Shown: piece after piece, positions 54,150 to 63,273 of the stretch
Numbering within the stretch: the first letter of the stretch is position 1
Layout: every line of letters begins with the position of its first letter
Assembly (NCBI RefSeq): GCF_004368785.1
Contig: NZ_SODM01000009.1
Span: 1-64,000 of the forward strand
From: Flavobacterium sp. 270
GTDB lineage: Bacteria; Bacteroidota; Bacteroidia; Flavobacteriales; Flavobacteriaceae
Reading direction: 5' to 3'
Length of the DNA: 64,000 nt
Program-made: the position numbers and the translations under genes
Notes under the pieces: generated by a model
Database searches by the model: none
What the model was told of the DNA's origin: nothing
Seen by the model: the letters and a program-made list of their open reading frames with translations, nothing else

Positions 54150-55700
54150 ATGAAAAATTTAATAAAAACAATTTTACTTTCTGTAGCTGTACTCGGGATG
54201 AGTTCATGTACAGAGGACAAAATACTGGATTTAAATCCAATAAACAATATTTCTGACGCAGCTGCTTTTTCAACTCCTGCTTACATAGCAGCATACATGA
54301 ATGGTGTTTATAACGCAGCAGCAATCGGACAATATAATGCAGCATCTACAAGTCCAAATGGTGGTAGAGGTTATATTTGGGGAGCAGCCTTCGTAGAACA
54401 AGGAGAAGCTAGAGGAGAAGATGTTGTTAATATGGCTACTTTTTACCAATTAACATACACAGCTACTTACGATCCAACAACTGCTAATAACGTTTATTAC
54501 TGGGTTGATGGTTACAGATTAATTGGTAGATGTAACCTTATGATCGAAGGTGTAAATGATGCCGTTTCTAAAGGTATTATTACTCAGGCTGTTGCTAATG
54601 ATTATATTGGACAAGCTAAGTTTTTAAGAGCAATTACTCATTTTGAAATACTAACCAATTTTGCACGACCATACAACTTTACTGCTGGTGGAACACATCC
54701 TGGTATTCCATACAGAGAAGTAGGTGTTAATACAGTAGCTGAAATTACATCTGAAGCTGCAAAACCAAGAAATACTGTTGCTGAATGTTATGCAAAAGTT
54801 TTGGCTGATTTAACAGATGCTGAAAATTTAATTACTACAAAATTAACTGCAAAAGCTTCAAAAGGCGCTGCAATTGCTTTCAAAACGAGAGTTTATCTTC
54901 AAAAAAGAGACTGGGCAAACGTAATTGCTGAAGGGACTAAATTAAATGGACTTTACAAGTTAACAGAAGATCCAGCTGCACCGTTTGTATTGGCTAATAA
55001 TTTAACTAATACGGAGTCTATTTTCTCTATCCAGCATTCTGCAACATCTAACCCTCAGGTAAATGCTGCATTAGCAAGTGTTTTGAAAAACAGAGCTTTA
55101 GTTGCAATTAGTCCAATTTTATGGAGAGATCCAAGCTGGTTGGCAGATGATAAACGTAGAGAAGATGGAAAAATGATCTACACTGCTGCTGGAATAAAAT
55201 ATACTAACAAGTATACAGACGTTACAAATATGTCTGACGCTGCACCAGTAATTAGATATGCTGAAGTAGTATTGAATATGGCAGAAGCTCAAGCTCGTTT
55301 GTCAAACTTACCTGCTGCTTTAACTTTATTAAACTCTGTTAGAAATAGATCTTTAGCTACTCCTGCGACTCAGGCTTACACAGCTGCTTCTTTTACTACA
55401 GATGCTGCTATGGTTGCTGCTATTCTTAAAGAAAGAAGAATTGAGTTTTTACAAGAAGGCCGTAGATGGGCAGATATTCACAGATTACAAGGAGATCCAA
55501 TAGCTTCTGTTGCTATTAACGGAATTCCTGCAAAAGTTGCTAATGCAACTCCTAATAAAGATGCATATGTATTAGGAAATGGTTTTGTTGTTACTACACC
55601 AGTTGCTGCTATTCCAAGTACTGACTATAGATTCTTATGGCCAATACCACAAGTAGAAATGAATACTAATCCAGGTTTAGGACAAAATCCAGACTGGTAG
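54150..55700 (+). CDS. SusD/RagB family outer-membrane lipoprotein
   Basis: 516 residues. Lipobox GMSSCTEDKI; the start KILDLNPINNISDAAAFSTPAYI and the C-terminal AILKERRIEFLQEGRRWADIHRLQGDP are hallmarks of SusD/RagB. It lies 10 bases after the SusC gene and forms its lid for substrate capture. No glycosidase gene follows. The terminator is at 55725-55760. Confidence 0.97.
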   Translation: MKNLIKTILLSVAVLGMSSCTEDKILDLNPINNISDAAAFSTPAYIAAYMNGVYNAAAIGQYNAASTSPNGGRGYIWGAAFVEQGEARGEDVVNMATFYQLTYTATYDPTTANNVYYWVDGYRLIGRCNLMIEGVNDAVSKGIITQAVANDYIGQAKFLRAITHFEILTNFARPYNFTAGGTHPGIPYREVGVNTVAEITSEAAKPRNTVAECYAKVLADLTDAENLITTKLTAKASKGAAIAFKTRVYLQKRDWANVIAEGTKLNGLYKLTEDPAAPFVLANNLTNTESIFSIQHSATSNPQVNAALASVLKNRALVAISPILWRDPSWLADDKRREDGKMIYTAAGIKYTNKYTDVTNMSDAAPVIRYAEVVLNMAEAQARLSNLPAALTLLNSVRNRSLATPATQAYTAASFTTDAAMVAAILKERRIEFLQEGRRWADIHRLQGDPIASVAINGIPAKVANATPNKDAYVLGNGFVVTTPVAAIPSTDYRFLWPIPQVEMNTNPGLGQNPDW

Positions 55701-55724
55701 GAAAATAAATATTTTGATTTTTTT

Positions 55725-55762
55725 AAAACCCCTTGATCACTTTTCTGATTGGGGGGTTTTTG
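55725..55762 (+). terminator. Intrinsic terminator after susD
   Basis: AAAACCCC (55725-55732) pairs with GGGGTTTT (55753-55760) around an AT-rich loop and a T-run. Confidence 0.7.
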
Positions 55763-55833
55763 CTTAAATAGGTTTGTTGTAAAAAACTTCTGCACACTGC
55801 CAATTTGTTTTTTATTTATACGTTTATATAATT

Positions 55834-55841
55834 TACCTTTG
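55834..55841 (+). promoter_or_regulatory. -7 box (TACCTTTG) of the putative porin gene
   Basis: Exact TAnnTTTG 45 bases upstream of the ATG. No TTG at 17-23 bases. Confidence 0.5.
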
Positions 55842-55885
55842 CTTCATTAAATTGACAGAATAATATCTATATATAATCCAGACAA

Positions 55886-57868
55886 ATGAGAATACTCTTT
55901 TTTTTATATCTATTAGTTGTACCAGCATTTTTGTTTTCTCAAGAAAAAAATACTTCTAAAAGTAATTTAGATATGAATACTAAGTATAATAGTATAACAG
56001 ATACAATAAAAAAGAAAAAAACAAAAATTGCAACGATAGATCAGTATCAGATTATTACACTGGAACACGATACTACTTATGTAGATACTTCATTAACACT
56101 AAAAAGTGCCTACAAGCAAAATCACATTAGAAGAGATGAGTTCGGGCTTTTACCATTCTCTAATATTGGTCAGCCATACAATACATTGCAATACAGTTTA
56201 AATAGTTTTTCACCATATCCCGAAATTGGTTTTAATGCAAAACATTTTAATTTTATAGAAGCAGATCAAGTTCGATATTATTCTGTAGCAACTCCTTTAA
56301 CTGAACTATTTTTTAATACAACAATCAACAAAGGACAAAATGTAGATTCGTTTATAACATTAAATGTTTCAAAAAATCTTAATTTTTCTATCGCTTACAG
56401 AGGTTTGCGTTCAGAAGGAGATTATATTAATCAATTAGTAAGTTCAGGAAGTTTTAGATTTACAACAAGTTATGCTACTACAAGTAAACGATATGTTTTA
56501 AATGCACATTATGTAGGTCAGGATAATATGAACGAAGAAAATGGCGGTATTACAGATCCGGGATTTTTTGAAGGTGACAATAAAGATTATAAAAACCGTC
56601 AGAGATTACAAGTATATCTAACAGATGCAGAATCAACATTAAAAGGAAAACGCTTATTTTTTGATCATGCCTTTAGAATAAATCCTACAGCTGGAAATAA
56701 CAATCTATATATCAATCATCAATTAAACTATGAGTATAAAACATACGAGTACAAACAGCCTACCGTAACTTCTATAATAAACAATAAACAGATACAGCGT
56801 TTTGGCGAATCATATGTAACAAATAACATAAGTGATAAAACAAGATTCGAAAAATTATACAATAAAGTTGGACTTGCGTATGAAAATTCTCTTTTAGGAA
56901 AGTTTAATTTTTTTATTGATGATTATAGATCAAACTACGAATACAATCGTATTATCGTATATGAAGATAACTCAACAACCCCATCGCATTTATACCAACA
57001 GATTAATAATTTTGGAGGACAATATGAATATCAAAAAAATAAATGGAACGGTCGTTTCTTATACACAAGATCAATTACCAAGCAATCTCTTTCTGATTTA
57101 GATGCAAAACTAAGATACAATTATAGCGACAAAATCAAATTTGATTTTAGATACAGAAACATAAACAAATTGCCAAACTACAACTATAACCTGTACCAAA
57201 GCAGCTGGGTATCTTATAATTGGTCTCATAATTATAAAAACGAAAAAATCAATTTGATAAGTGCAGATATTTCTACACCTTGGGTAAATCTTCAGGCTCA
57301 ATATACAGTTCTAAAAGATCATTTATATTTTAGCGATGTTTCTAGCGCGACACAGAGACAAAAAGACAGCTTAATTCAAATAATAAAACCAGAACAATAT
57401 GGTAACGTTATTAATTATTTAGAAATAAAAGCAAACAAAGAATTCAAATTCGGGAAATTTGCGTTGGATAATACCCTTTTATACCAAAAAGTAGATCAAA
57501 CAGATTTAATTTTAAATGTACCGGATTTTGTAACCAGAAATACATTTTATTATTCAGGGCACTTTTTTAAGAAAGCCTTATTTATGCAGAGTGGTATTAC
57601 ATTTAATTATTTTACAAAATATTATGCCAACGGATATAATCCTGTTATTGGAGAGTTTTTTGTTCAAAATCCTGAAATTGCTCAAAAAATTGGAAATTTT
57701 GCTACTTTCGACTTTTTTGTAAATGCAAGAATACGCCAAACGCGATTTTATTTAAAAGCAGAACATCTTAACGCCGCTTTTTCAAAAAGCAATTATTACT
57801 CGGCGCCTGATAATCCTTATCGTGATTTTGTTATCCGATTTGGTTTAGTTTGGAATTTCTTCCAATAA
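55886..57868 (+). CDS. Putative porin (outer-membrane beta-barrel)
   Basis: 660 residues. Signal peptide (VVPAFLFSQ) and then a run of amphipathic strands with Tyr/Asn-rich turns (YRGLRSEGDYINQLVSSGSF; FRYRNINKLPNYNYNLYQSSW), ending in RFGLVWNFFQ with an aromatic C-terminus typical of outer-membrane barrels. It belongs to a Bacteroidota-type putative porin family. The substrate is unknown. It is separated from susD by a terminator and has its own -7 box. Confidence 0.87.
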   Translation: MRILFFLYLLVVPAFLFSQEKNTSKSNLDMNTKYNSITDTIKKKKTKIATIDQYQIITLEHDTTYVDTSLTLKSAYKQNHIRRDEFGLLPFSNIGQPYNTLQYSLNSFSPYPEIGFNAKHFNFIEADQVRYYSVATPLTELFFNTTINKGQNVDSFITLNVSKNLNFSIAYRGLRSEGDYINQLVSSGSFRFTTSYATTSKRYVLNAHYVGQDNMNEENGGITDPGFFEGDNKDYKNRQRLQVYLTDAESTLKGKRLFFDHAFRINPTAGNNNLYINHQLNYEYKTYEYKQPTVTSIINNKQIQRFGESYVTNNISDKTRFEKLYNKVGLAYENSLLGKFNFFIDDYRSNYEYNRIIVYEDNSTTPSHLYQQINNFGGQYEYQKNKWNGRFLYTRSITKQSLSDLDAKLRYNYSDKIKFDFRYRNINKLPNYNYNLYQSSWVSYNWSHNYKNEKINLISADISTPWVNLQAQYTVLKDHLYFSDVSSATQRQKDSLIQIIKPEQYGNVINYLEIKANKEFKFGKFALDNTLLYQKVDQTDLILNVPDFVTRNTFYYSGHFFKKALFMQSGITFNYFTKYYANGYNPVIGEFFVQNPEIAQKIGNFATFDFFVNARIRQTRFYLKAEHLNAAFSKSNYYSAPDNPYRDFVIRFGLVWNFFQ

Positions 57869-57915
57869 ATCAAGTTCAAATTCATTTTAAAACCAAATAT
57901 TAAACTTAAATAAAA

Positions 57916-59277
57916 ATGGACTTTTCAAAGAATATTTTAGAAACAATAGGTAATACACCTTTAGTAAAACTCAACAAAATTGTTGCTGAAATCGATGCAT
58001 TAGTATTGGCAAAAGTCGAAACATTTAATCCTGGAAATTCTGTAAAAGACAGAATGGCCGTAAAAATGATTGAAGATGCAGAGGCTGACGGGCGATTAAA
58101 ACCGGGTGGAACTATTATTGAAGGAACTTCTGGAAATACCGGAATGGGACTTGCACTTGTAGCTATTATCAAAGGATACAAATTGATTTGTGTAATCTCT
58201 GATAAACAATCAAAAGAAAAGATGGATATTTTGCGTGCCGTTGGTGCCAAAGTAGTAGTTTGTCCAACAGATGTTGAGCCAACAGATCCTCGTTCATATT
58301 ATTCAGTTTCAAAGCGTTTAGCAGAAGAAACTCCCAATTCCTGGTATGTAAACCAATACGATAATATGTCCAATTCTTTGGCGCATTACGAGCAGACCGG
58401 ACCAGAAATCTGGAAGCAGACAGATGGTAAAATCACTCATTTTGTAGTTGGAGTAGGAACAGGAGGAACTATTTCTGGAGTTGGAAAATATTTAAAAGAG
58501 CAAAACCCAAACATTAAAATCTGGGGAATTGACACCTATGGTTCAGTCTTTAAAAAATACCACGAAACTGGAATTTTTGATGAAAACGAAATCTATTCTT
58601 ATATCACAGAAGGAATTGGAGAAGACATTCTTCCTAAAAATGTAGATTTTTCTCTAATTGATGGATTTACCAAAGTAACAGATAAAGACGCCGCGGTTTA
58701 CACTAGAAAAATTGCACTTGAAGAAGCTATTTTTGTTGGAAATTCTGCCGGTGCATGTATAAAAGGATTATTACAGCTAAAAGAACATTTTAAGCCAGAT
58801 GACGTCGTAGTAGTATTATTTCACGATTCTGGAAGCCGTTATGTAGGTAAAATGTTTAATGACGATTGGATGCGTGAGCGCGGTTTCTTAGACGAAAACG
58901 TTACCAAAGCCGAAGATGTAATTAAAGATCATATTGATAAACAATTAATAGTAGTTCGTACAGAAGAATTAGTTTCGCACGCCATCGAGCGTATGCGTAA
59001 ATATAAGATTTCGCAGATTCCGGTTGTAGATATCAACGGATTTGTGGGTTCTGTAGATGAAACAGATTTGTTTAGAAGTTATGTTGCCGATAAAAATGTT
59101 GCCGAAAAACCAATTAAAGAAGTAATGGGCAAGCCATTCCCGATTGTAAAATTAGCAACACCAATAGAAGAAGTATCTAAGTTATTTACTAAAGAAAATG
59201 ATGCTGTTTTGGTTGATTTAGAAAACGGAAATCATCACATTATAACCAAATATGATATTATCGGAGCGATAAAATAA
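57916..59277 (+). CDS. PLP-dependent cysteine/cystathionine beta-synthase with CBS domains
   Basis: 453 residues. The PLP Lys is in FNPGNSVKDRMAVKM and the substrate loop in EGTSGNTGMGLALV; GVGTGGTISGVGKYL binds the phosphate. Two CBS domains (about 330-450, YKISQIPVVDINGFVGSVDE and FPIVKLATPIEEVSKL) give likely adenylate control. Without a haem domain it could be cysteine synthase or cystathionine beta-synthase; CBS domains favour the latter. A terminator at 59298-59338 follows. Confidence 0.93.
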   Translation: MDFSKNILETIGNTPLVKLNKIVAEIDALVLAKVETFNPGNSVKDRMAVKMIEDAEADGRLKPGGTIIEGTSGNTGMGLALVAIIKGYKLICVISDKQSKEKMDILRAVGAKVVVCPTDVEPTDPRSYYSVSKRLAEETPNSWYVNQYDNMSNSLAHYEQTGPEIWKQTDGKITHFVVGVGTGGTISGVGKYLKEQNPNIKIWGIDTYGSVFKKYHETGIFDENEIYSYITEGIGEDILPKNVDFSLIDGFTKVTDKDAAVYTRKIALEEAIFVGNSAGACIKGLLQLKEHFKPDDVVVVLFHDSGSRYVGKMFNDDWMRERGFLDENVTKAEDVIKDHIDKQLIVVRTEELVSHAIERMRKYKISQIPVVDINGFVGSVDETDLFRSYVADKNVAEKPIKEVMGKPFPIVKLATPIEEVSKLFTKENDAVLVDLENGNHHIITKYDIIGAIK

Positions 59278-59297
59278 GAGCATAATAAAAACGCTAT

Positions 59298-59345
59298 AAT
59301 CCATAAATCTGATTTTGTATAAATTAGATTTATGGATTTTTTTAG
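59298..59345 (+). terminator. Terminator after the cystathionine synthase gene
   Basis: Perfect 13-bp stem AATCCATAAATCT (59298-59310) / AGATTTATGGATT (59326-59338) followed by a T-run. Confidence 0.85.
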
Positions 59346-59365
59346 CTTTAGAAAATATATAAAAA

Positions 59366-59848
59366 ATGAATTTTACTGCCATAGATTTTGAAACTGCAAC
59401 CGCTTATCATCCATGTTCTGTTGGTATTGTTACGGTACAAGACGGAATAATTGTAGATGAATTTGTTACGCTGATAAAACCGCCAAATAACGAATACAAT
59501 TCTTTTACGATTCGTGTACATGGTATTTATCCGAGAGATACTGCAAATGCCAAAACATTTTTACAAGTCTATCCCGAAATAGAAAGAAGGCTAAAAAACA
59601 GAGTAGTTGTAGCGCATAACGAAAGTTTCGATCGAAATGTTTTAATGAAATCAATGGCGCTGCATGGTTTGCAATATGAAGATTTGAATATTGCTCCGAA
59701 ATGGGAATGCACCGTTAAAATTTATAAATCAAAAGGATTTAAGCCAACTAAATTGAGTGACTGTTGCCGCGAAATGAATATTAAACTGAATCATCACGAA
59801 GCACTTTCGGATGCCCGGGCTTGTGCAAAATTATATTTGTTGAAATAA
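59366..59848 (+). CDS. 3'-5' exonuclease (DEDDh, DnaQ-like)
   Basis: 160 residues, a single exonuclease domain. The DEDDh residues appear as FTAIDFETATAYHP (Asp and Glu), VVAHNESFDRNVL (Asp) and HEALSDARACAKLYL (His and Asp). It resembles the epsilon subunit of DNA polymerase III, but as a free small enzyme. Which nucleic acid it trims is unknown. Confidence 0.93.
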   Translation: MNFTAIDFETATAYHPCSVGIVTVQDGIIVDEFVTLIKPPNNEYNSFTIRVHGIYPRDTANAKTFLQVYPEIERRLKNRVVVAHNESFDRNVLMKSMALHGLQYEDLNIAPKWECTVKIYKSKGFKPTKLSDCCREMNIKLNHHEALSDARACAKLYLLK

Positions 59849-59920
59849 AACAATTACAAATTTGTAAGATTAGTATTATTTTTCTTAATTTAGTTTTTGT
59901 AAAAAAAATATAAAAACTAA

Positions 59921-61192
59921 ATGAAAGAAGACTTTCTTCATTATCTCTGGAGATTCAAGAAGTTTGAAACTTTAAATTTAAGAACAACCCAAGAAGAGCA
60001 GATTACGATTATAAAAACAGGTGATTATTTAGGACTTGCCGGACCAGATTTTTTTAATGCTCAAATTATAATCGGTGATCAAAAATGGGCAGGAAATGTA
60101 GAAATTCATTTAAAATCTTCTGATTGGTATTTACATGGACATGAAAAAGATGTAGCGTACGAGAATGTAATTTTGCATGTAGTTTGGGAAAATGATACGG
60201 CTATTTTTAGAGAAAATAATACAGAAATTCCTGTTTTGGTTTTAAAAGATTATGTTTCATCCGATACATTATCAAATTACAATTCATTAGCATCTCCAAA
60301 ATCTTGGATATTCTGCGAAAAACAAATTGTACAAACAGACGAATTTGTCTTTAAAAACTGGTTGGAAAGATTGTTTTTTGAACGTTTAGAACGAAAATCA
60401 AAATTCATCTACGATTTATTACAAGAAACAAATTCAGATTGGGAAGCAGTTTTGTTTTGCTTACTGGCAAAGAATTTTGGTTTAAACACCAATGGAAATT
60501 CTTTTTTGCAAATTGCTAAATCCATTCCGTTTTCAATAATAAGAAAAGAAAGTTTTGAAGCAGAAAACCTCGAAGCTTTATTGTTTGGAAATGCAGGTTT
60601 ATTAAACACAGACAAAGAAGATGTTTATTTTAAAGATTTAAAAATCAGATATTTTTATCTTTTGCATAAATATCAATTAGAAAAAATAATTGTAGAGCCA
60701 GTTCAGTTTTTTAAACATCGTCCCGATAATTTCCCAACAATAAGACTCTCTCAATTAGCAGGATTGTATAAAAAACATCAAAATTTATTTTCTAAAATTA
60801 TCGCATTAAAATCTGTAAAAGAAGTTTACCAGATATTGTCAGTTACAGCAAGTGAGTATTGGCAGAATCATTATCAGTTTGATAAAGAAAGTGCTAAAAA
60901 AGCAAAAACATTATCAAAATCATTTATAGATTTAGTGATTTTGAATACAATAATTCCAATACAATTTGCTTATGCCGAAAGAATGGGAGAATCTAATTTT
61001 GAAGATTTAATTAGTTTTATGAATGAAGTCCCGCCAGAGAAAAATTCGATCATTGATAAATTTGAGTCTTTTGGTATAATTCCTGACAATGCATTTGGAA
61101 CACAAACTTTAATACAGCTAAAAAATGAATACTGTAATCAAAAAGCATGTTTGAAATGCGCAATAGGAATGGAATTGCTAAAAAATAATTAG
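59921..61192 (+). CDS. DUF2851 family protein
   Basis: 423 residues, no signal. The N-terminal GDYLGLAGPDFFNAQIIIGDQKWAGNVEIHLKSSDWYLHGHEKD is the diagnostic DUF2851 block, and the C-terminus ends in YCNQKACLKCAIGMELL with three Cys. It is a conserved Bacteroidota protein of unknown function. It is followed by the PspC gene after 55 bases. Confidence 0.93.
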   Translation: MKEDFLHYLWRFKKFETLNLRTTQEEQITIIKTGDYLGLAGPDFFNAQIIIGDQKWAGNVEIHLKSSDWYLHGHEKDVAYENVILHVVWENDTAIFRENNTEIPVLVLKDYVSSDTLSNYNSLASPKSWIFCEKQIVQTDEFVFKNWLERLFFERLERKSKFIYDLLQETNSDWEAVLFCLLAKNFGLNTNGNSFLQIAKSIPFSIIRKESFEAENLEALLFGNAGLLNTDKEDVYFKDLKIRYFYLLHKYQLEKIIVEPVQFFKHRPDNFPTIRLSQLAGLYKKHQNLFSKIIALKSVKEVYQILSVTASEYWQNHYQFDKESAKKAKTLSKSFIDLVILNTIIPIQFAYAERMGESNFEDLISFMNEVPPEKNSIIDKFESFGIIPDNAFGTQTLIQLKNEYCNQKACLKCAIGMELLKNN

Positions 61193-61246
61193 ATAATTAA
61201 GCATTAAAAAATTTTGTAATTTTGTCTAAAATCTAAAATTAAAAAT

Positions 61247-61474
61247 ATGTCTGCCATTCTAAAACTAAAATTCTTCTTTGAAAAATACGGATTTCATGTT
61301 TCGTCTCGATTAGCAGATAAACTAGGAATGCGCGTTACGAGCGTACGACTGTTTTTTATATACATATCTTTTGTAACCGCTGGTTTAGGATTTGGAGTTT
61401 ATTTGACTTTGGCATTTTGGATACGTCTAAAAGATTTAATCCGTGCCAAACGCACTTCTGTATTTGATTTATAA
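61247..61474 (+). CDS. PspC domain-containing protein
   Basis: 75 residues. The PspC domain covers most of the chain (FEKYGFHVSSRLADKLGMRVTSVRLFFIYISF) with one membrane segment. PspC-type proteins sense membrane stress. A TAATTTTG box is at 61217-61224. A bidirectional terminator follows. Confidence 0.88.
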   Translation: MSAILKLKFFFEKYGFHVSSRLADKLGMRVTSVRLFFIYISFVTAGLGFGVYLTLAFWIRLKDLIRAKRTSVFDL

Positions 61475-61492
61475 AGTTATTTTAAAGCATAA

Positions 61493-61533
61493 AAAAAAGG
61501 ATTATAAAGTTTCAAACTCTATAATCCTTTTTT
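61493..61533. terminator. Bidirectional terminator between pspC-like and permease genes
   Basis: Stem of about 20 bases (61493-61512 / 61514-61533), one mismatch, with A and T runs, between convergent genes. Confidence 0.8.
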
Positions 61534-61548
61534 CATTTATAAGAAATA

Positions 61549-63000
61549 CTATTTTTCCGGATTGTTTAATTTACTGTTTTTCTTTCCGTAAACAAAGTAA
61601 ATAATAATACCTAAAGCCATCCAGATTACAAGTCTAGCCCAGCTTTCGTTTGGTAATGAATACATTAATGCCAAACAGATTACAATACCAGCTACAGGTA
61701 CAAACGGAACTAAAGGAGTTCTAAAAGCTCTTGGAGCATCTGGCATTTTTTTACGCATAACCATAACACCAATACAAACTAAAACAAACGCTAATAAAGT
61801 TCCGATACTTACCATATGTCCTAAATCACTAACAGGAACAAGACCAGCAAATATACTTACGAACACTAAAAAGAATAAATTAGTTTTCCAAGGAGTACGG
61901 AATTTTGGGTGGATTGAGCTGAAAAATGGAGGTAATAAACCATCTTTACTCATCGTGTAAAATACACGGCTTTGCCCCATAAGCATTACTAACATTACAG
62001 AAGTATAACCAGCTAAAATTGCTATAATTAAACCAGTTTGTAAAAAGTCATAACCTGTAACTGCAAAAGCAGTAGCAGCAGGTTTTGCATCTCCTGCAAA
62101 TTTATAATAAGGTACAAGTCCCGTCATAACGTGAGAGAACAATACATATAATATAGTACAAATAACTAATGAACCTAAAATACCAATTGGCATTCCTTTT
62201 TGCGGATTTTTTGCCTCTTGTGCTGCAGTAGAAACCGCATCAAAACCAATAAAAGCAAAAAATACAGTACCAGCTCCAGCAGCAATTCCAGACCATCCAA
62301 ATTTACCAAAAACACCAGTGTTTTCAGGAATATAAGGCACATAGTTTGTTGGGTCAATAAATTTCCATCCTAAAACAATAAAGATGATAACTACCGCAAC
62401 TTTTACTACAACTAATATATTGTTTATTGTTGCAGATTCTTTTGTACCCTTAATTAATAATAAAGAAAGTAAAGAAACAATGAAGATTGCAGGTAAGTTA
62501 ACAATTCCGCCATTGATTACAGTTCCATTACTTAAAGTTAAGGTTTCCCAGGGCGAACATATTAACGAGGGAGGAAGATGAATATTAAATTTTGCAAGTA
62601 ATTCTAATAAATACCGCGACCAGCTCACACCCACAGTTGCGGCTCCTAATGCATATTCTAAAACTAAATCCCAACCGATAATCCAAGCCATAAATTCTCC
62701 CATAGTGGCATAAGAATAAGTGTAGGCACTACCGGCAACAGGTATCATTGAAGCAAATTCAGCATAACATAGACCTGCAAATGCGCAGCCTACAGCGGCT
62801 AAAATAAAAGAAATTGTAACTGCTGGACCTGCATGGTCTGCAGCGGCAATTCCGGTTAGCGAAAATAGTCCCGCTCCAATAATTGCTCCAACTCCAAGTG
62901 CAACAAGCGAACGTGAAGATAAGGTTCTTTTTAGTCCTTTTTCAGATTCGGATGCTTCACCAAGCAATACCGAAAGAGGTTTAGTTTTCCAAATTGACAT
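61549..63000 (-). CDS. Amino acid permease (APC family, CAT-like)
   Basis: 483 residues from the ATG at 63000 (MSIWKTKPLSVLLGEASES). The longer frame is not conserved. Twelve or so membrane segments; the signature GVGAIIGAGLFSLTGIAAADHAGPAV and the CAT-like SMIPVAGSAYTYSYATMGEF are present. The substrate is probably a cationic or small amino acid. A TTG-N23-TACATTTG promoter lies at 63032-63065. Confidence 0.95.
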   Translation of the reverse strand: MSIWKTKPLSVLLGEASESEKGLKRTLSSRSLVALGVGAIIGAGLFSLTGIAAADHAGPAVTISFILAAVGCAFAGLCYAEFASMIPVAGSAYTYSYATMGEFMAWIIGWDLVLEYALGAATVGVSWSRYLLELLAKFNIHLPPSLICSPWETLTLSNGTVINGGIVNLPAIFIVSLLSLLLIKGTKESATINNILVVVKVAVVIIFIVLGWKFIDPTNYVPYIPENTGVFGKFGWSGIAAGAGTVFFAFIGFDAVSTAAQEAKNPQKGMPIGILGSLVICTILYVLFSHVMTGLVPYYKFAGDAKPAATAFAVTGYDFLQTGLIIAILAGYTSVMLVMLMGQSRVFYTMSKDGLLPPFFSSIHPKFRTPWKTNLFFLVFVSIFAGLVPVSDLGHMVSIGTLLAFVLVCIGVMVMRKKMPDAPRAFRTPLVPFVPVAGIVICLALMYSLPNESWARLVIWMALGIIIYFVYGKKNSKLNNPEK

Positions 63001-63031
63001 ACTATAATATTGGTTTATTGTTATTAAGTTC

Positions 63032-63065
63032 CAAATGTATTGTTTTTTATAAATAATAAAAACAA
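63032..63065 (-). promoter_or_regulatory. Permease promoter (TTG-N23-TACATTTG)
   Basis: Minus-strand TACATTTG (63032-63039) with TTG (63063-63065) 23 bases upstream, the upper end of the accepted spacing. It lies about 35 bases before the chosen start. Confidence 0.55.
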
Positions 63066-63273
63066 TTATCATGTTTTAAGTTATAAAATATTTAATTTAT
63101 TTGTACAACTCGTAATAAAGCTTTTACAGGAAGTAGAATTCATTAATTTAATTGCTATTTAGTAACAGAATAAATAATCTTTCAGAACTCGTGTTTTTAC
63201 TATTTTTCTGAATAATTCAGTATTTTTTCTCTTAATTTATATTTTTAAATCAAAACAGAAATTTTATTAAACA

